41,787 nucleotides of DNA from DASCNA01 sp036011305 (GTDB lineage Bacteria; Verrucomicrobiota; Lentisphaeria; Victivallales; GWF2-38-69). Made by a program: the position numbers and the translations under genes. Shown piece by piece: positions 1 to 8,834 of the stretch. Below the pieces are notes generated by a model. The model saw only the letters and a list, made by a program, of their open reading frames with translations, had not been told where the DNA came from and made no database searches. Position 1 is the stretch's first letter. Every line of letters begins with the position of its first letter. The stretch covers positions 1 to 41,787 of the forward strand of contig DASCNA010000156.1 in assembly GCA_036011305.1 (NCBI GenBank). Reading direction: 5' to 3'.

Positions 1-475
1 CGATCGGATCTCCGACAGCAACCAGTTTTTCTGTTTCTTTTTTGCTGGACGTGCCGATATCGATCCATAAATCTTTTATTTCCAGGGTTTTATCTCTATC
101 TTTTGCAGCCACTAAATGTATTGCTTTTTTACCAATGACTCCAAATGTTTTACCCGTTTCATTAATTATTTCCACTTCAAGACCGGGTAGTGTCAGTGTG
201 TCTATTCCACCGACTTTCCTAAAATAGATAAAACCTTCATCAGAAATATGAACAACTTGAAAACCTATTTCGTCATAATGCCCTGCGAGCATAACTTTAA
301 AATCTGCTGCTTCATTAATTACACCTGTTATGTTGCCCATAGAGTCCACATAGGTTTTATCACAGAAAGATGATATATAATCCTTATAAATTTTTCCTGT
401 TTCTGCTTCAAAACCAGAAGGTGAAGAACTTTTTAACATTTCTTCCAGAAAGTGTGTACTTTTACTGTTAAACAT
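1..475 (-). CDS. M42 family metallo-aminopeptidase, N-terminal part (cut by window edge)
   Basis: Reading leftwards from an ATG at 475, the frame stays open to the window edge, giving 158 residues. An AAAGGAT ribosome site lies a few bases upstream. The start MFNSKSTHFLEEML, the SPSGFE turn, the motif AGHYDEIGF (holding the first metal-ligand His), GVIGKKAIH, and LWIDIG followed by VGDP are the ordered hallmarks of the M42 family (glutamyl aminopeptidase / FrvX / CelM type). These are cytosolic, cobalt- or zinc-dependent, usually dodecameric enzymes that trim peptides. The catalytic Glu and the remaining metal ligands would lie beyond the edge, so activity cannot be judged. The family call is firm; the substrate is not determined. 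The gene is divergent from prfB. Confidence 0.88.
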   Translation of the reverse strand, partial: MFNSKSTHFLEEMLKSSSPSGFEAETGKIYKDYISSFCDKTYVDSMGNITGVINEAADFKVMLAGHYDEIGFQVVHISDEGFIYFRKVGGIDTLTLPGLEVEIINETGKTFGVIGKKAIHLVAAKDRDKTLEIKDLWIDIGTSSKKETEKLVAVGDPI

Positions 476-655
476 TTTTTCTATCCTTTTTTTTGAAAAA
501 TTATACTTTATATCCTATTAATATTTAAATTCTAAGGATACTGTTGAAAAAAGTTCCATATAAATATATAGATATAATAGTTATTCTTTTTTTCAAAAAT
601 AAATAAAGATTTAAAATTAAAATTAATAGTAAAACCACCTGGAGTATAATTTTTT

Positions 656-1756
656 ATGACCCTAGACGAAATAAAATCAGTTGCAGAAGATGCTAATAAA
701 CGCTTAGAGCATTTAAAAGAATATTTGAAGGTTGATGAAAAAATAGCTGCCAAAAAAGATATTGAGAATAAAATGCTGGCACCGGATTTTTGGGATAGCA
801 GAGAAAAAGCCCAGGAAATAATGGGTGAGTTAAGTGCTGCAAAGGGAATAATTGAAGATTTTACCGGACTGGTCCAGGAAGTTGAAGACTTTAGATCGTT
901 TGCTGAACTTGTGGAAGAAGAGCCTGATGATGATATGCTTGGCGAAGCAGAGGACATGTGGAAACTTCTATCTAAAAAATTGGATAAAACAGAATTATTA
1001 AGTTTTCTTTCCGGCAAATATGATAGGAAAAATGCTTTCTTGTCTATTCATGCCGGGGCAGGGGGCACAGAATCATGTGACTGGGCTTCGATGCTGTTTA
1101 GGATGTATAGACGATGGATGGAAAGACGTAACTGGGATGAAGAAATAATTGATTTTCAACCTGGAGATGAAGCCGGTATTAAAAGTGTTACTATGCTGAT
1201 TAAAGGATCTTTTGCCTATGGATATTCCAAGGCTGAAAGAGGAGTTCACAGACTTGTTCGAATTTCTCCTTTCGACAGTAATTCACGGAGGCATACATCT
1301 TTCGCCTCTATAGAAGTAGTTCCCGATTTAGATGATGAAGATATTGAGATTGAAATTGATGAAAAAGATTTAAGAGTTGATACATATAGAAGTAGCGGTG
1401 CAGGAGGACAGCATGTAAATAAAACGGACAGTGCTATTAGAATTACTCATATTCCTACAGGCATAGTAGTTGCCTGTCAGGCACAACGCTCACAACATAA
1501 AAATAGAGCTACAGCTATGAAGATGCTGAAAGCTAAACTATATGCTGTTAAAGAAGAAGAAAGGCGTAAGGAAGCAAATAATATTAGCGGTGAAAAAACT
1601 GAAATGGGTTGGGGAAATCAGATAAGATCATATGTTCTTCACCCTTATCAGATGGTCAAAGATTTAAGAACTAATGTAGAAACCGGAAATACTTCTGCTG
1701 TCCTTGACGGAGATCTTGATCAGTTTGTCGATGCCTGGATAAAAACTGCAAAATAG
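656..1756 (+). CDS. prfB: Peptide chain release factor 2
   Basis: Class I release factor that ends translation at UGA and UAA. The 366 residues match normal RF2 length. The stop-recognition tripeptide SPF is at residues 204-206 (RF1 would have PxT), and the peptidyl-tRNA hydrolysis motif GGQ is at about 250-252 inside SSGAGGQHVNKTDSA. The ATG follows GGAG (641-644). In many bacteria prfB needs a +1 frameshift at an internal UGA near codon 26; here the region KEYLKVDEKI is one continuous frame, so that autoregulation is absent. RF2 matters in this window because UGA is also decoded as selenocysteine, and RF2 competes for that codon. Several genes here (OYE-like, surface-repeat, RND adaptor, RND pump) end in TGA, so UGA is an ordinary stop. 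Confidence 0.97.
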   Translation: MTLDEIKSVAEDANKRLEHLKEYLKVDEKIAAKKDIENKMLAPDFWDSREKAQEIMGELSAAKGIIEDFTGLVQEVEDFRSFAELVEEEPDDDMLGEAEDMWKLLSKKLDKTELLSFLSGKYDRKNAFLSIHAGAGGTESCDWASMLFRMYRRWMERRNWDEEIIDFQPGDEAGIKSVTMLIKGSFAYGYSKAERGVHRLVRISPFDSNSRRHTSFASIEVVPDLDDEDIEIEIDEKDLRVDTYRSSGAGGQHVNKTDSAIRITHIPTGIVVACQAQRSQHKNRATAMKMLKAKLYAVKEEERRKEANNISGEKTEMGWGNQIRSYVLHPYQMVKDLRTNVETGNTSAVLDGDLDQFVDAWIKTAK

Positions 1757-1890
1757 GTGAAGTTTCAATTTTAGATTAAATATTATTAAGATAATTAAAT
1801 TATCTAAATATAGCTTTGTTGTTTGCTGTCAACTATAACTTTCTGATAAAATCGAAATTTAAAATCTAAATCTATATAGAGGATATCCAC

Positions 1891-2970
1891 ATGCAGAATA
1901 TTACGAAATATATTCTTTTTTTATTTACTTCATTTATTATGATCTGCTCTGTTTATGCTGATTCTCTTGTTGAAAAAGTTACTGTTCAGAATCCATATAC
2001 GGTTGCCTATATTAATTTAAATAAAATTTATAATTCTTCTCTTTTTAAGTATACAAATGAAAAACTAAAAGATGCAGGAAGTAATAGTGTTAATCAATCG
2101 GATCTTTATAAGAAAATTATTAAAACTCTGAAAAAACATAATTTGCAGGAGAGTGATTTTACAGAATTTGCATCTACAGTGGGGCTGAAAAATCCGAATA
2201 TCACTTCAGTAGATAACGTAAAAAAAAGTGATATAAATTTTGCTTTTGGTTTCTCATTAACTAAATCTGTAAGTTTTACCGATTTGGAAAATATAACAAA
2301 AGATATAGTTAAAAATGAAAGTAAAGTAGCTTCAAGTACTGTAACATATGAGAAAGATAAATATATCAAAATAGTAAGTAATGATGAATCGTTCTATCTC
2401 ACGACTCTTCCCGAAAATAAATTGATCATAGGGACTAAATCTCCTGATGAACTATATTTACTAATTAATAATATAAAAAATAGTAAGCATATTATGTTTA
2501 CTTCTGAACTAAATAAAATATACTCACTTACAAATAAAAAAAATAATGCTTATATTGCTTTGGCTCTACCTAATTCAATAACGGGTAAAATACCAGCAGT
2601 TGATAATTTTAATAATGAAGGAATTAACTCAGTTGACTCAGAAATCTTCAAAAATATAACAGGTGCTGTTCTTCTGGCAGATATAAATACAGATTTATCC
2701 ATCAATATCAATACTTTTTTTAAAAACACAAAAGCTGCAAAAGCATTTAACTTATTGTTAAACCAATTCTTACCTACTTTTAAAATAATGCTCTTTATGT
2801 CAGCTAAAGGTCCTTTACCAATGCTCGATACTGCTAAAAATTCGGTGACTGGTGATAATGTAGTTAACTTTCATATCAAAATATCAAAACAGGATATTAA
2901 AACATTATATAAGTTTGCGAACAATAAAAAAGGTGTAGAAAGCTTATCAAAAATCATAGATGTTAAATAA
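1891..2970 (+). CDS. Secreted protein of unknown function
   Basis: 359 residues. The N-terminus is a clear Sec signal peptide: a Lys-containing start, a hydrophobic stretch (about 6-20), then SVYA before DSLVEKV, a likely signal peptidase I site with no lipobox Cys. The mature part is Lys/Asn/Ser-rich and has no motif I recognise. It opens with NPYTVAYINLNKIYNSSLFKY, and its repeating pattern of short strands with Lys-rich helices looks like a periplasmic or surface protein, possibly distantly like DUF3352-type proteins, but I would not assign it. An AGAGGAT ribosome site lies just before the ATG. The gene stands alone, 134 bp after prfB, and converges on the OYE-like gene with no clear terminator in the 197-bp gap. 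Confidence 0.75.
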   Translation: MQNITKYILFLFTSFIMICSVYADSLVEKVTVQNPYTVAYINLNKIYNSSLFKYTNEKLKDAGSNSVNQSDLYKKIIKTLKKHNLQESDFTEFASTVGLKNPNITSVDNVKKSDINFAFGFSLTKSVSFTDLENITKDIVKNESKVASSTVTYEKDKYIKIVSNDESFYLTTLPENKLIIGTKSPDELYLLINNIKNSKHIMFTSELNKIYSLTNKKNNAYIALALPNSITGKIPAVDNFNNEGINSVDSEIFKNITGAVLLADINTDLSININTFFKNTKAAKAFNLLLNQFLPTFKIMLFMSAKGPLPMLDTAKNSVTGDNVVNFHIKISKQDIKTLYKFANNKKGVESLSKIIDVK

Positions 2971-3167
2971 TATTTATCGTTAATGTAACCATCACAGGAT
3001 AATAATGATAAAAGTTATGTATTTGCGTTGATAATTTGATGAATCTCTTATGTATAAAAACATAAAATGCCCAGATCATAAGAAGTTAATCTTACAATAT
3101 GATATCTGCACAGTAGTAGTTTGAAGAAATTTAAAAATATCTTTAATATCTCTTCAATTAATTTCAT

Positions 3168-4205
3168 TCAATAAACTGTACACTTCGTTTGTTTCTGCTC
3201 CGCCAGTCTTTTATTGATGCAGTTATTACATAACGTACACTTATTAATTTCACTATTTCTGCCATTAAATATTTTTAAAGGTAGGAGCGGATCTGCCAGA
3301 TTTTGTCTCCCGAACCCCAGTAAATCAGGAGCTAATATATTTCCAGAGAAGTTTTTAAGTTCATCAATTGTTTCATAGTTAGTAATTAGATCTGTATGAC
3401 CTGTTCCTATAATTTTTGCATTTGGTTCGAAAGATTTGCTGATTTGATTAAGAATTCTCAGTATTTCATGTCCCAAAGTATTTTCCAAAGGCATTGAAGA
3501 TATACTTATGAAATCGAGTTTAAGCTGTTTATCTAAAAAGCTGATAATAGTTTTTAATTCAACAATGTCATTAACTGAAATTCTGGAACCTATTAGAAAT
3601 TCACTTTTATCGTTTTTATCACAATATTTTCTGATTTCATTAAATATCTCTTTAAAAAAAAGAGTTCTGGATTCAATATCTTTTCCACTGTATTTATCTT
3701 TTCTCTTATTTGAAGATTCTAATAAGTTTGCAGTTAAAGTTCCATGGGCCTGTTTTATGTCAATTCCATCAAAACCGACTTCAGCTGCAATAATTCCTGC
3801 ATCAATTAAATTCTGTTTTATTATTTCTAGTTTACTTTCATTCATGTTAATATAATCATATTCAAGTCCGAGATTGCCAGTTCCAAGTTGTATAAGAAGA
3901 AGTGAGTCATTATTAATTTCTTTGAACTCTGAAACTAATTTCCTGAAGTGATTTTTATTTTTTCTATTGATTAAAAGTCCGTTTTGACCGAAAAATCTGC
4001 ATTCAGGATTTTGAGATGCTGTAGTTGATTCCACAAATACAACTCCCCATTTTCCTTTGGCCAAAGAGTTATATCTTTTGAAGTTTAATTCCGAAGGAGC
4101 TCCATTTATATCTGAACAGTTCATTTCAAGTGGATTTGCCACAAATCTATTTGGTGCTGTTCTTTTACCGATTATAATCGGTTTGAATAAGCATGTATCT
4201 TTCAT
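3168..4205 (-). CDS. OYE-family NADH:flavin oxidoreductase, short single-domain form
   Basis: TIM-barrel FMN oxidoreductase of the old yellow enzyme family, 345 residues. Family landmarks in order: the N-terminal APNRFVANPLEM, the GVVFVESTT strand, LIQLGTG, the active-site stretch DGIDIKQAHGTLTANLL followed by RKDKYSG (usual family form: HGAHGYLL with NxRxDxYGG), and a late GFGRQNLADP FMN-phosphate segment. The C-terminus has CTLCNNC and a final Cys 12 residues later, resembling the [4Fe-4S] site of the 2,4-dienoyl-CoA reductase subfamily but with C-x2-C-x2-C spacing; the FAD/NADPH domain of that subfamily is absent. AAGGAAT precedes the ATG. It is the last gene of a probable cupin-dcyD-OYE operon, 58 bp after dcyD. 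Substrate unknown. The stop is TGA. Confidence 0.85.
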   Translation of the reverse strand: MKDTCLFKPIIIGKRTAPNRFVANPLEMNCSDINGAPSELNFKRYNSLAKGKWGVVFVESTTASQNPECRFFGQNGLLINRKNKNHFRKLVSEFKEINNDSLLLIQLGTGNLGLEYDYINMNESKLEIIKQNLIDAGIIAAEVGFDGIDIKQAHGTLTANLLESSNKRKDKYSGKDIESRTLFFKEIFNEIRKYCDKNDKSEFLIGSRISVNDIVELKTIISFLDKQLKLDFISISSMPLENTLGHEILRILNQISKSFEPNAKIIGTGHTDLITNYETIDELKNFSGNILAPDLLGFGRQNLADPLLPLKIFNGRNSEINKCTLCNNCINKRLAEQKQTKCTVY

Positions 4206-4263
4206 TGATTATTATTCCTTAAGATATAATCATTAAAAATTGAGTAATTAAGCGTTTAAGATT

Positions 4264-5256
4264 TTAAAAGATTTTATTTCCATAATGGAAAAGAGCAGGA
4301 GCCCCTCCTGTATGCCAGAACAGTACTTTATCGTTCGATTTAAAATGTTTTTTTCTCACAAGATCAATTAATGCTCCCATGGCTCTTCCTGTGTAAACGG
4401 GATCAGTAAGTATACCTTCATTGTTTGCCAATAGTTTAATTCCATCTTTATCCAAAGTATTTACAATTCCGTAACCTTCACCCATATAGTTCTGATTTAA
4501 ATTAAAATCATCTTGATTAAAGTTGTGATTCAGAGATAAAAGTTTTGCTGTTTTATTTGCTAAATCTGCTAAATGTTCTTTAAAAGGAAGATCTCCGGCT
4601 TCGCCTTTATCAATGCCTATACCAAGGATATTACTCTTTACATCAAAAAGTTTACTACCTACAGTTAAGCCTGAATGTGTCCCGCCTGAACTGGATGCAA
4701 ATACTATATAATCAAATTCAAAATCATTACTAATAGAAGAAGTCTGTTCTTTTAATTCTTTCATGGCATTTACAAATCCTAAAGCCCCAATTTCATTTGA
4801 TCCGCCATAAGGAATAACATATGGTTTAAAACCTTTAGCAATAAGTTCTTGCTTTATTTCAGGAATTTTTTCTCCTTTTCTGTAAGGACCAGCCCAGTGA
4901 ATTTGAGCATTAAATAAGTTATCTAACAATAGATTGCCCGTTAAAGTGTCTGGTTCAGTTCCACCAAGTACTAAGTGACAGTTCAGACCGCTGAGAGCGG
5001 CAGCAGCGGCAGTTTGCCTGCAATGATTTGACTGAGACGCACCGGCTGTAATTACCGTGTCACAACCTTTTTTGACAGCATCAGCAAAAAGATATTCCAG
5101 TTTTCTTGTTTTATTGCCGCCTGTAGCAAGACCAGTCTGGTCATCTCTTTTAATATATAATGAAGGTCCTCCAAGGCAATTTGAAAGTCTTTTCAATTCT
5201 GTAAGCGGTGTTGGAAAAAATCCTAAACTATATTTTTCAATCTCGTGAAAATTCAT
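4264..5256 (-). CDS. dcyD: D-cysteine desulfhydrase (PLP-dependent, ACC deaminase family)
   Basis: Fold type II PLP enzyme that splits D-cysteine into pyruvate, sulfide and ammonia. The PLP lysine is K49 in TGGNKTRKLE, and AGASQSNHCRQTAA is the substrate-loop Ser/Asn motif. Two positions separate it from true ACC deaminase: the late motifs read PVYTG and HTGGAPAL, with Thr where ACC deaminases have Glu and Leu, which supports the desulfhydrase. A longer frame begins at 5304, but GAGGAT sits at normal spacing before the ATG at 5256 and residues from there align with the family start, so I use 5256. It lies 37 bp after the cupin gene and 58 bp before the OYE-like gene, all co-directional. A role in detoxifying or using D-cysteine is inference from the family. 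Confidence 0.9.
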   Translation of the reverse strand: MNFHEIEKYSLGFFPTPLTELKRLSNCLGGPSLYIKRDDQTGLATGGNKTRKLEYLFADAVKKGCDTVITAGASQSNHCRQTAAAAALSGLNCHLVLGGTEPDTLTGNLLLDNLFNAQIHWAGPYRKGEKIPEIKQELIAKGFKPYVIPYGGSNEIGALGFVNAMKELKEQTSSISNDFEFDYIVFASSSGGTHSGLTVGSKLFDVKSNILGIGIDKGEAGDLPFKEHLADLANKTAKLLSLNHNFNQDDFNLNQNYMGEGYGIVNTLDKDGIKLLANNEGILTDPVYTGRAMGALIDLVRKKHFKSNDKVLFWHTGGAPALFHYGNKIF

Positions 5257-5293
5257 TGTTTTATCCTCATTAAATCTAAAATCAGAAATTATA

Positions 5294-5659
5294 TTACTCC
5301 TCATCTCTATGAACAGTTTCGGGAGAAAAGGCCGGCATGCATACAGCTATATATTCAGCACCGCCTTTTTCGGGCGAGCTGTATCTGACCCATTCATTTG
5401 CGTTGCAGTTAATTGCCTCACCTGCATTAATAAAATGGGTTTTCTCTTTTGTTTCCACTTTAAGCTGTCCGCTCAATACAACTGTATATTCTGTAAATTC
5501 TGGTGTTTGTCCAGGTTCTATCCATCCGTCAGGACTCTTCATCTGAGCTATGCTGACATCTGAATTGGCAGTATTGATTCGGCCGATAAATTCTTTGATT
5601 ATTTTTATTTTATTTCCTGCAGCTTCAATAACGGTAGGTTTATCTATTTTTACAGCCAT
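5294..5659 (-). CDS. Small single-domain cupin protein
   Basis: 121-residue cupin beta-barrel from the chosen start. The pattern EPGQTPEFTEYTVVLSG, then INAGEAINCNANEWVRYSSP, follows the two cupin motifs, but the usual metal-binding His pair of motif 1 is replaced (Gln/Thr/Phe), so a standard metal site is doubtful. Similar small cupins sit in catabolic operons as sensors or as partner proteins of unknown role. An upstream ATG at 5674 lacks a ribosome site, whereas GGGAG lies at good spacing before the ATG at 5659. It is the first gene of the dcyD operon and is divergent from the sugar porter at 5817, so the 157-bp gap should hold both promoters; I could not pick a convincing -35/-10 pair. 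Confidence 0.82.
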   Translation of the reverse strand: MAVKIDKPTVIEAAGNKIKIIKEFIGRINTANSDVSIAQMKSPDGWIEPGQTPEFTEYTVVLSGQLKVETKEKTHFINAGEAINCNANEWVRYSSPEKGGAEYIAVCMPAFSPETVHRDEE

Positions 5660-5816
5660 TATCATTTCTCCCATTTTTACAAATTATAAAAAATAATGCA
5701 CTTAAACGAATTTTATACTATAATTAAACTCTAAGCATGAATCTTCAATATTAATAAAATAAAATAATAGAATTTTAATCTAACTCAAAAATTAATTTTA
5801 ACAAAGGGGTAAAACT

Positions 5817-7175
5817 ATGAGTGAAGGAATTCAGGAACATCCTAAGTTAAAGGGAGTAACGCTATTTGTTGTAATTGTGGCTGCATTTTCTGGGATCTTG
5901 TATGGACTGGATATGGGGGCAATTGGAGGTGCGTTAGAACCAATTGCAAAAGAGTTCAAACTTACTGATACACAACAGGGGTTTATTGTAAGCGCCGTCC
6001 TTGGCGGCGGTGCTGTTGCTCTACTTATAGCTGGTTTTTTAGCTGACTTGATAGGCAGAAAAAAAATGATTGTTGTAGCTGCTTTCCTTTTTGTAATAGG
6101 AATTTTTATGATTGGTTATGCCGAAGGATATTTAACAATACTCTGGGGGAGACTTGTAATGGGTACCGGTGTAGGTATAACCTCAGTTCTAGTTCCTTTA
6201 TATCTGGCCGAAGCTGCACCGTCCCATATCAGAGGAAGATCTATTGTAGCCTATCAACTCTGTCTGACAATCGGAATTTTGGCTGCATATGTAGTTGATC
6301 TTGGGTACACAAAAAGCGGTGATTGGAGAAGTATGTTTCTGGTTCTTAATTATCCGGGTATTATATTTCTGATATTATGTTTTATTATTCCTGAAAGTCC
6401 AGTCTGGTATTTTCTAAGAGGGAGAAAAGAAATTTCAGATAAGATTCTTCATCGCATCCATCATGAAAAAGAAGCAAAATTTATCATGGGTGAAATGGAA
6501 CAGCTCAGAAAAGAAAATAAGAGTGATAAAACTGATTCCTTTTTTAAAAGATCATATTTTATTCCGTTTCTTATAGGTTTAATAGTTGCCTGTCTTACAC
6601 CTATGACGGGGATTAATATAATCATCGAGTATTGCCCTACAATTCTTAAAGGCTGTTGACTTTCCTCTCATGCTTCTATGATAATAGGCGTTATTGTAAT
6701 GATTATTAATGTATGTGTTACAATTATTGCTATGGCCCTTATTGATAAACTTGGAAGAAAACCTCTTTTACTTATTAGTTCGCTTATAGCCTTTTTATCC
6801 CTCATCCTTATTGGATTTTCCACTATGATGTCCGATGGATCTTCAATTAAAATGGTATTAGTTTCTATTGGGATGTTCGCTTTTATTTTCGGCTATGGAA
6901 TAGGTATCGGTGTTGTAGTCTGGCTTGCAATGAGTGAACTTCTGCCTAGTAAAATCCGTTCCAGAGGTATTGCGATAGCTTTATTCGGAAATACTGTGAT
7001 AAACACTATTATATTAGCATACTTCCTAGTTGTGCAGCGTGCTATAGGATATAGCGGTATATTCTTCATACTTGCAGGATTCACTATTGTTTATTTCATC
7101 TTTACACTGGTTTGCTTCCCTGAAACAAAAGGTAAATCTATTGAAGAGATAGAAGAGCATTTCAGGAAACATTAA
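5817..7175 (+). pseudogene. MFS sugar porter with an in-frame TGA at a conserved glycine (nonsense mutation, or recoded)
   Basis: 12-helix sugar porter of the XylE/GalP/GLUT family. It aligns end to end with its neighbour at 7389: GGILYG-like TM1, DLIGRKK, RLVMGTGVGITSVLVPLYLAEAAP, PESPVW, and the C-terminal PETKGKSIEEIEEHF. At 6657-6659 the frame meets TGA (residue 281) and then continues open in the same frame for 171 more codons to TAA at 7175, covering TM7-12. In both paralogues (7389 and 10769) the aligned residue is Gly (SSG, AAG), so GGA to TGA by one substitution is the simplest cause. Just upstream, the family's sugar-binding QQ of QQxTGxN is replaced: LTPMTG instead of LQQFTG. This suggests relaxed constraint or changed specificity. 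Because the organism decodes UGA as Sec elsewhere, readthrough cannot be excluded. Ribosome site AAAGGGG. Confidence 0.7.
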
Positions 7176-7204
7176 AAGGCATAATAACTCAATATAATTA
7201 TATT

Positions 7205-7232
7205 AAAACCCCGTCTTTGGATGGGGTTTTTT
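7205..7232 (+). terminator. Rho-independent terminator after the interrupted sugar porter
   Basis: Stem CCCCGTC / GATGGGG with loop TTTG, flanked by AAAA and a TTTTTT run. It ends the 5817 unit, so the next sugar porter has its own promoter. Confidence 0.92.
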
Positions 7233-7310
7233 GTTGTATTGAATCAGAATCAACGGTTATATATTGAAGATTTAATACTGAATTATACATAAATGCATCA
7301 ATTAATTTGT

Positions 7311-7358
7311 AACTAAATTAAATATAAGTATTTTAGTAGTCGAAAATTTAATTTAGTT
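7311..7358. promoter_or_regulatory. 13-bp perfect inverted repeat upstream of sugar porter 2, operator-like
   Basis: AACTAAATTAAAT (7311-7323) is repeated as its reverse complement ATTTAATTTAGTT (7346-7358), with 22 bp between. It ends 30 bp before the ATG at 7389. The core CTAAATTAA recurs in the perfect palindrome upstream of sugar porter 3 (10723-10740), which suggests a shared regulator. AT-rich composition raises the chance background, so the operator role is inference. Confidence 0.5.
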
Positions 7359-7388
7359 TAAAGTATTAAAGCATCAAAGGGGAGAAAA

Positions 7389-8798
7389 ATGCCGACAAAT
7401 ATTGTTAATGATAATGGTGATCTTGCCAGTACTTCAGGAAATTATAAAAAAGGTATAACACTATTTATTATATTGTTTGCCGTACTGGGAGGAATCCTTT
7501 ACGGATATGATATAGGAGTTATATCTGGTGCTCTTCTGTTTTTAGATAAAACTATACATTTAACTACCGAACAAACAGGCTTTATTGTAGGAGCTGTCCT
7601 TGGCGGTGGTGCGGTTGCTACTCTTGTTGCCGGTTTTCTTGCGGATATTTTCGGAAGAAAAAAAATCATTATTTGGGGTACAGTTTTTTTTCTGATTGGT
7701 GTTGTCCTCACAGTAATTGCTAATTCTTATTCAATGCTTTTGTGGGGACGGTTAATTCAGGGAGTAGGAATCGGTGTTGTCAGTATGGTGATTCCACTTT
7801 TTATTACTGAGGTAGCCCCTGCTAAGGTTAGAGGTCGTGCTATAAGTTTGTTTCAACTTTTTCTGACATTAGGTATTTCTTTAGCTTTCGTAGTTGATTT
7901 GGCATTCACGCCCACAGGCAATTGGCGTGCCATGTTCGGCATGGTAATAATCCCCGGTATTATTTTTATAATCGGTGCATTTTTTCTCCCTGAATCTCCT
8001 ACGTGGTTATTCATTAAGAAGAGTAAGGAAAAAGTTAAAGCTACATTGTTAAGAATTTACGATGAAAATGATTCAGATATAATTCTCGATCAGATGGAAA
8101 CACTGAAGAACGAAAAAGCTAGTGGGAAAAAATCTGGCAGAAAGAATGAGACAATATTCAAAAAGGCATATATGATTCCATTTTTTATTGCTTTTTTTAT
8201 TGCCATACTTCAGCAGTTTACCGGAGTTAATGTAGTGCTTCAATATGTTCCTGTTATTTTTAAATCATCAGGTGTACAATCTAATTTTATTTCTATGCTG
8301 TTGAGTACCGGGCTGGCTGTGTTGAATGTGGCTTTTACGGTGATAGCACTTATTCTTATAGATAAACTCGGGCGTAAATTATTGTTGAGTATAGGTACCT
8401 GCGGACTTACTCTTGGACTTGCAATATGTGCGTTTTCTTTTATGTTTTCAGGTTATGGGCAGGCAGTTGTTCTTTGTATCGGACTAGTCATTTTTATGTG
8501 TTTATATTCAGTGGGACCAGGTGTCATTGTATGGCTTGCAATGTCTGAAATACTTCCTGCTAATATTAGAGGTAAAGGGATGGCTATCTGTCTATTTGCA
8601 AATAGCCTGGCATCTGCTTTTCTTTCTTCAGTAGTTTTGTTATGGCGTGATGCAATAGGTTTTGAAGGTGTGTTTTGGATATTTGTAATATGTTCATGCG
8701 CATATGCATTCATAGCACTGTTCATAATACCTGAAACTAAAGGTAAAACACTTGAAGAAATAGAGGAGCACTTTAGGGGGCACAGCAAGGCTAAATAA
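7389..8798 (+). CDS. MFS sugar porter (sugar:H+ symporter, XylE/GalP/GLUT type)
   Basis: 469-residue inner-membrane sugar transporter with 12 predicted helices and all sugar-porter signatures: GGILYGYDIGVISGALLF (TM1), DIFGRKK (loop 2-3), GRLIQGVGIG, PLFITEVAPAKVRGR (TM4 motif), PESPTWL before the central loop, QQFTGVN in TM7 (the sugar-contacting Gln pair), LIDKLGRK (loop 8-9), and PETKGKTLEEIEEHF at the C-terminus. Exact sugar cannot be read from the sequence. It is a close paralogue of the interrupted gene just upstream and more distant from 10769. Ribosome site AAAGGGGAG before ATG 7389. It is flanked by terminators on both sides, so it is a single-gene unit, probably controlled through the inverted repeat upstream. 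The next gene is a hexokinase, which fits uptake followed by phosphorylation. Confidence 0.95.
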   Translation: MPTNIVNDNGDLASTSGNYKKGITLFIILFAVLGGILYGYDIGVISGALLFLDKTIHLTTEQTGFIVGAVLGGGAVATLVAGFLADIFGRKKIIIWGTVFFLIGVVLTVIANSYSMLLWGRLIQGVGIGVVSMVIPLFITEVAPAKVRGRAISLFQLFLTLGISLAFVVDLAFTPTGNWRAMFGMVIIPGIIFIIGAFFLPESPTWLFIKKSKEKVKATLLRIYDENDSDIILDQMETLKNEKASGKKSGRKNETIFKKAYMIPFFIAFFIAILQQFTGVNVVLQYVPVIFKSSGVQSNFISMLLSTGLAVLNVAFTVIALILIDKLGRKLLLSIGTCGLTLGLAICAFSFMFSGYGQAVVLCIGLVIFMCLYSVGPGVIVWLAMSEILPANIRGKGMAICLFANSLASAFLSSVVLLWRDAIGFEGVFWIFVICSCAYAFIALFIIPETKGKTLEEIEEHFRGHSKAK

Positions 8799-8807
8799 GA
8801 AAAATTT

Positions 8808-8834
8808 AAAACCCGATTAAAATCGGGTTTTTTT
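8808..8834 (+). terminator. Rho-independent terminator after sugar porter 2
   Basis: ACCCGAT (8811-8817) / ATCGGGT (8822-8828), loop TAAA, preceded by AAA and followed by a seven-T run. Confidence 0.92.

Noticed and set aside
722..740. TATTTGAAGG in prfB as a programmed +1 frameshift site
   Set aside because: The frame is continuous there; no in-frame stop needs to be bypassed.
4264..5256. ACC deaminase
   Set aside because: Thr residues in PVYTG and HTGG replace the Glu and Leu of ACC deaminases.
5309..5563. Overlapping plus-strand frames in the cupin region and similar antisense frames elsewhere
   Set aside because: No ribosome sites or recognisable protein features; they are opposite-strand shadows of well-supported genes.
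6657..6659. UGA read as glycine, as in some candidate phyla with altered code
   Set aside because: RF2 is present, at least four genes here end in TGA with sensible lengths, and fdhA uses UGA with a SECIS and tRNA-Sec. A genome-wide UGA-Gly code would clash with these.
6668..6681. TCAT-GCTTCT-ATGA hairpin right after the sugar-porter TGA as a SECIS
   Set aside because: Only 4 weak pairs, and the loop starts 12 nt after the UGA, closer than normal for bacterial SECIS elements.
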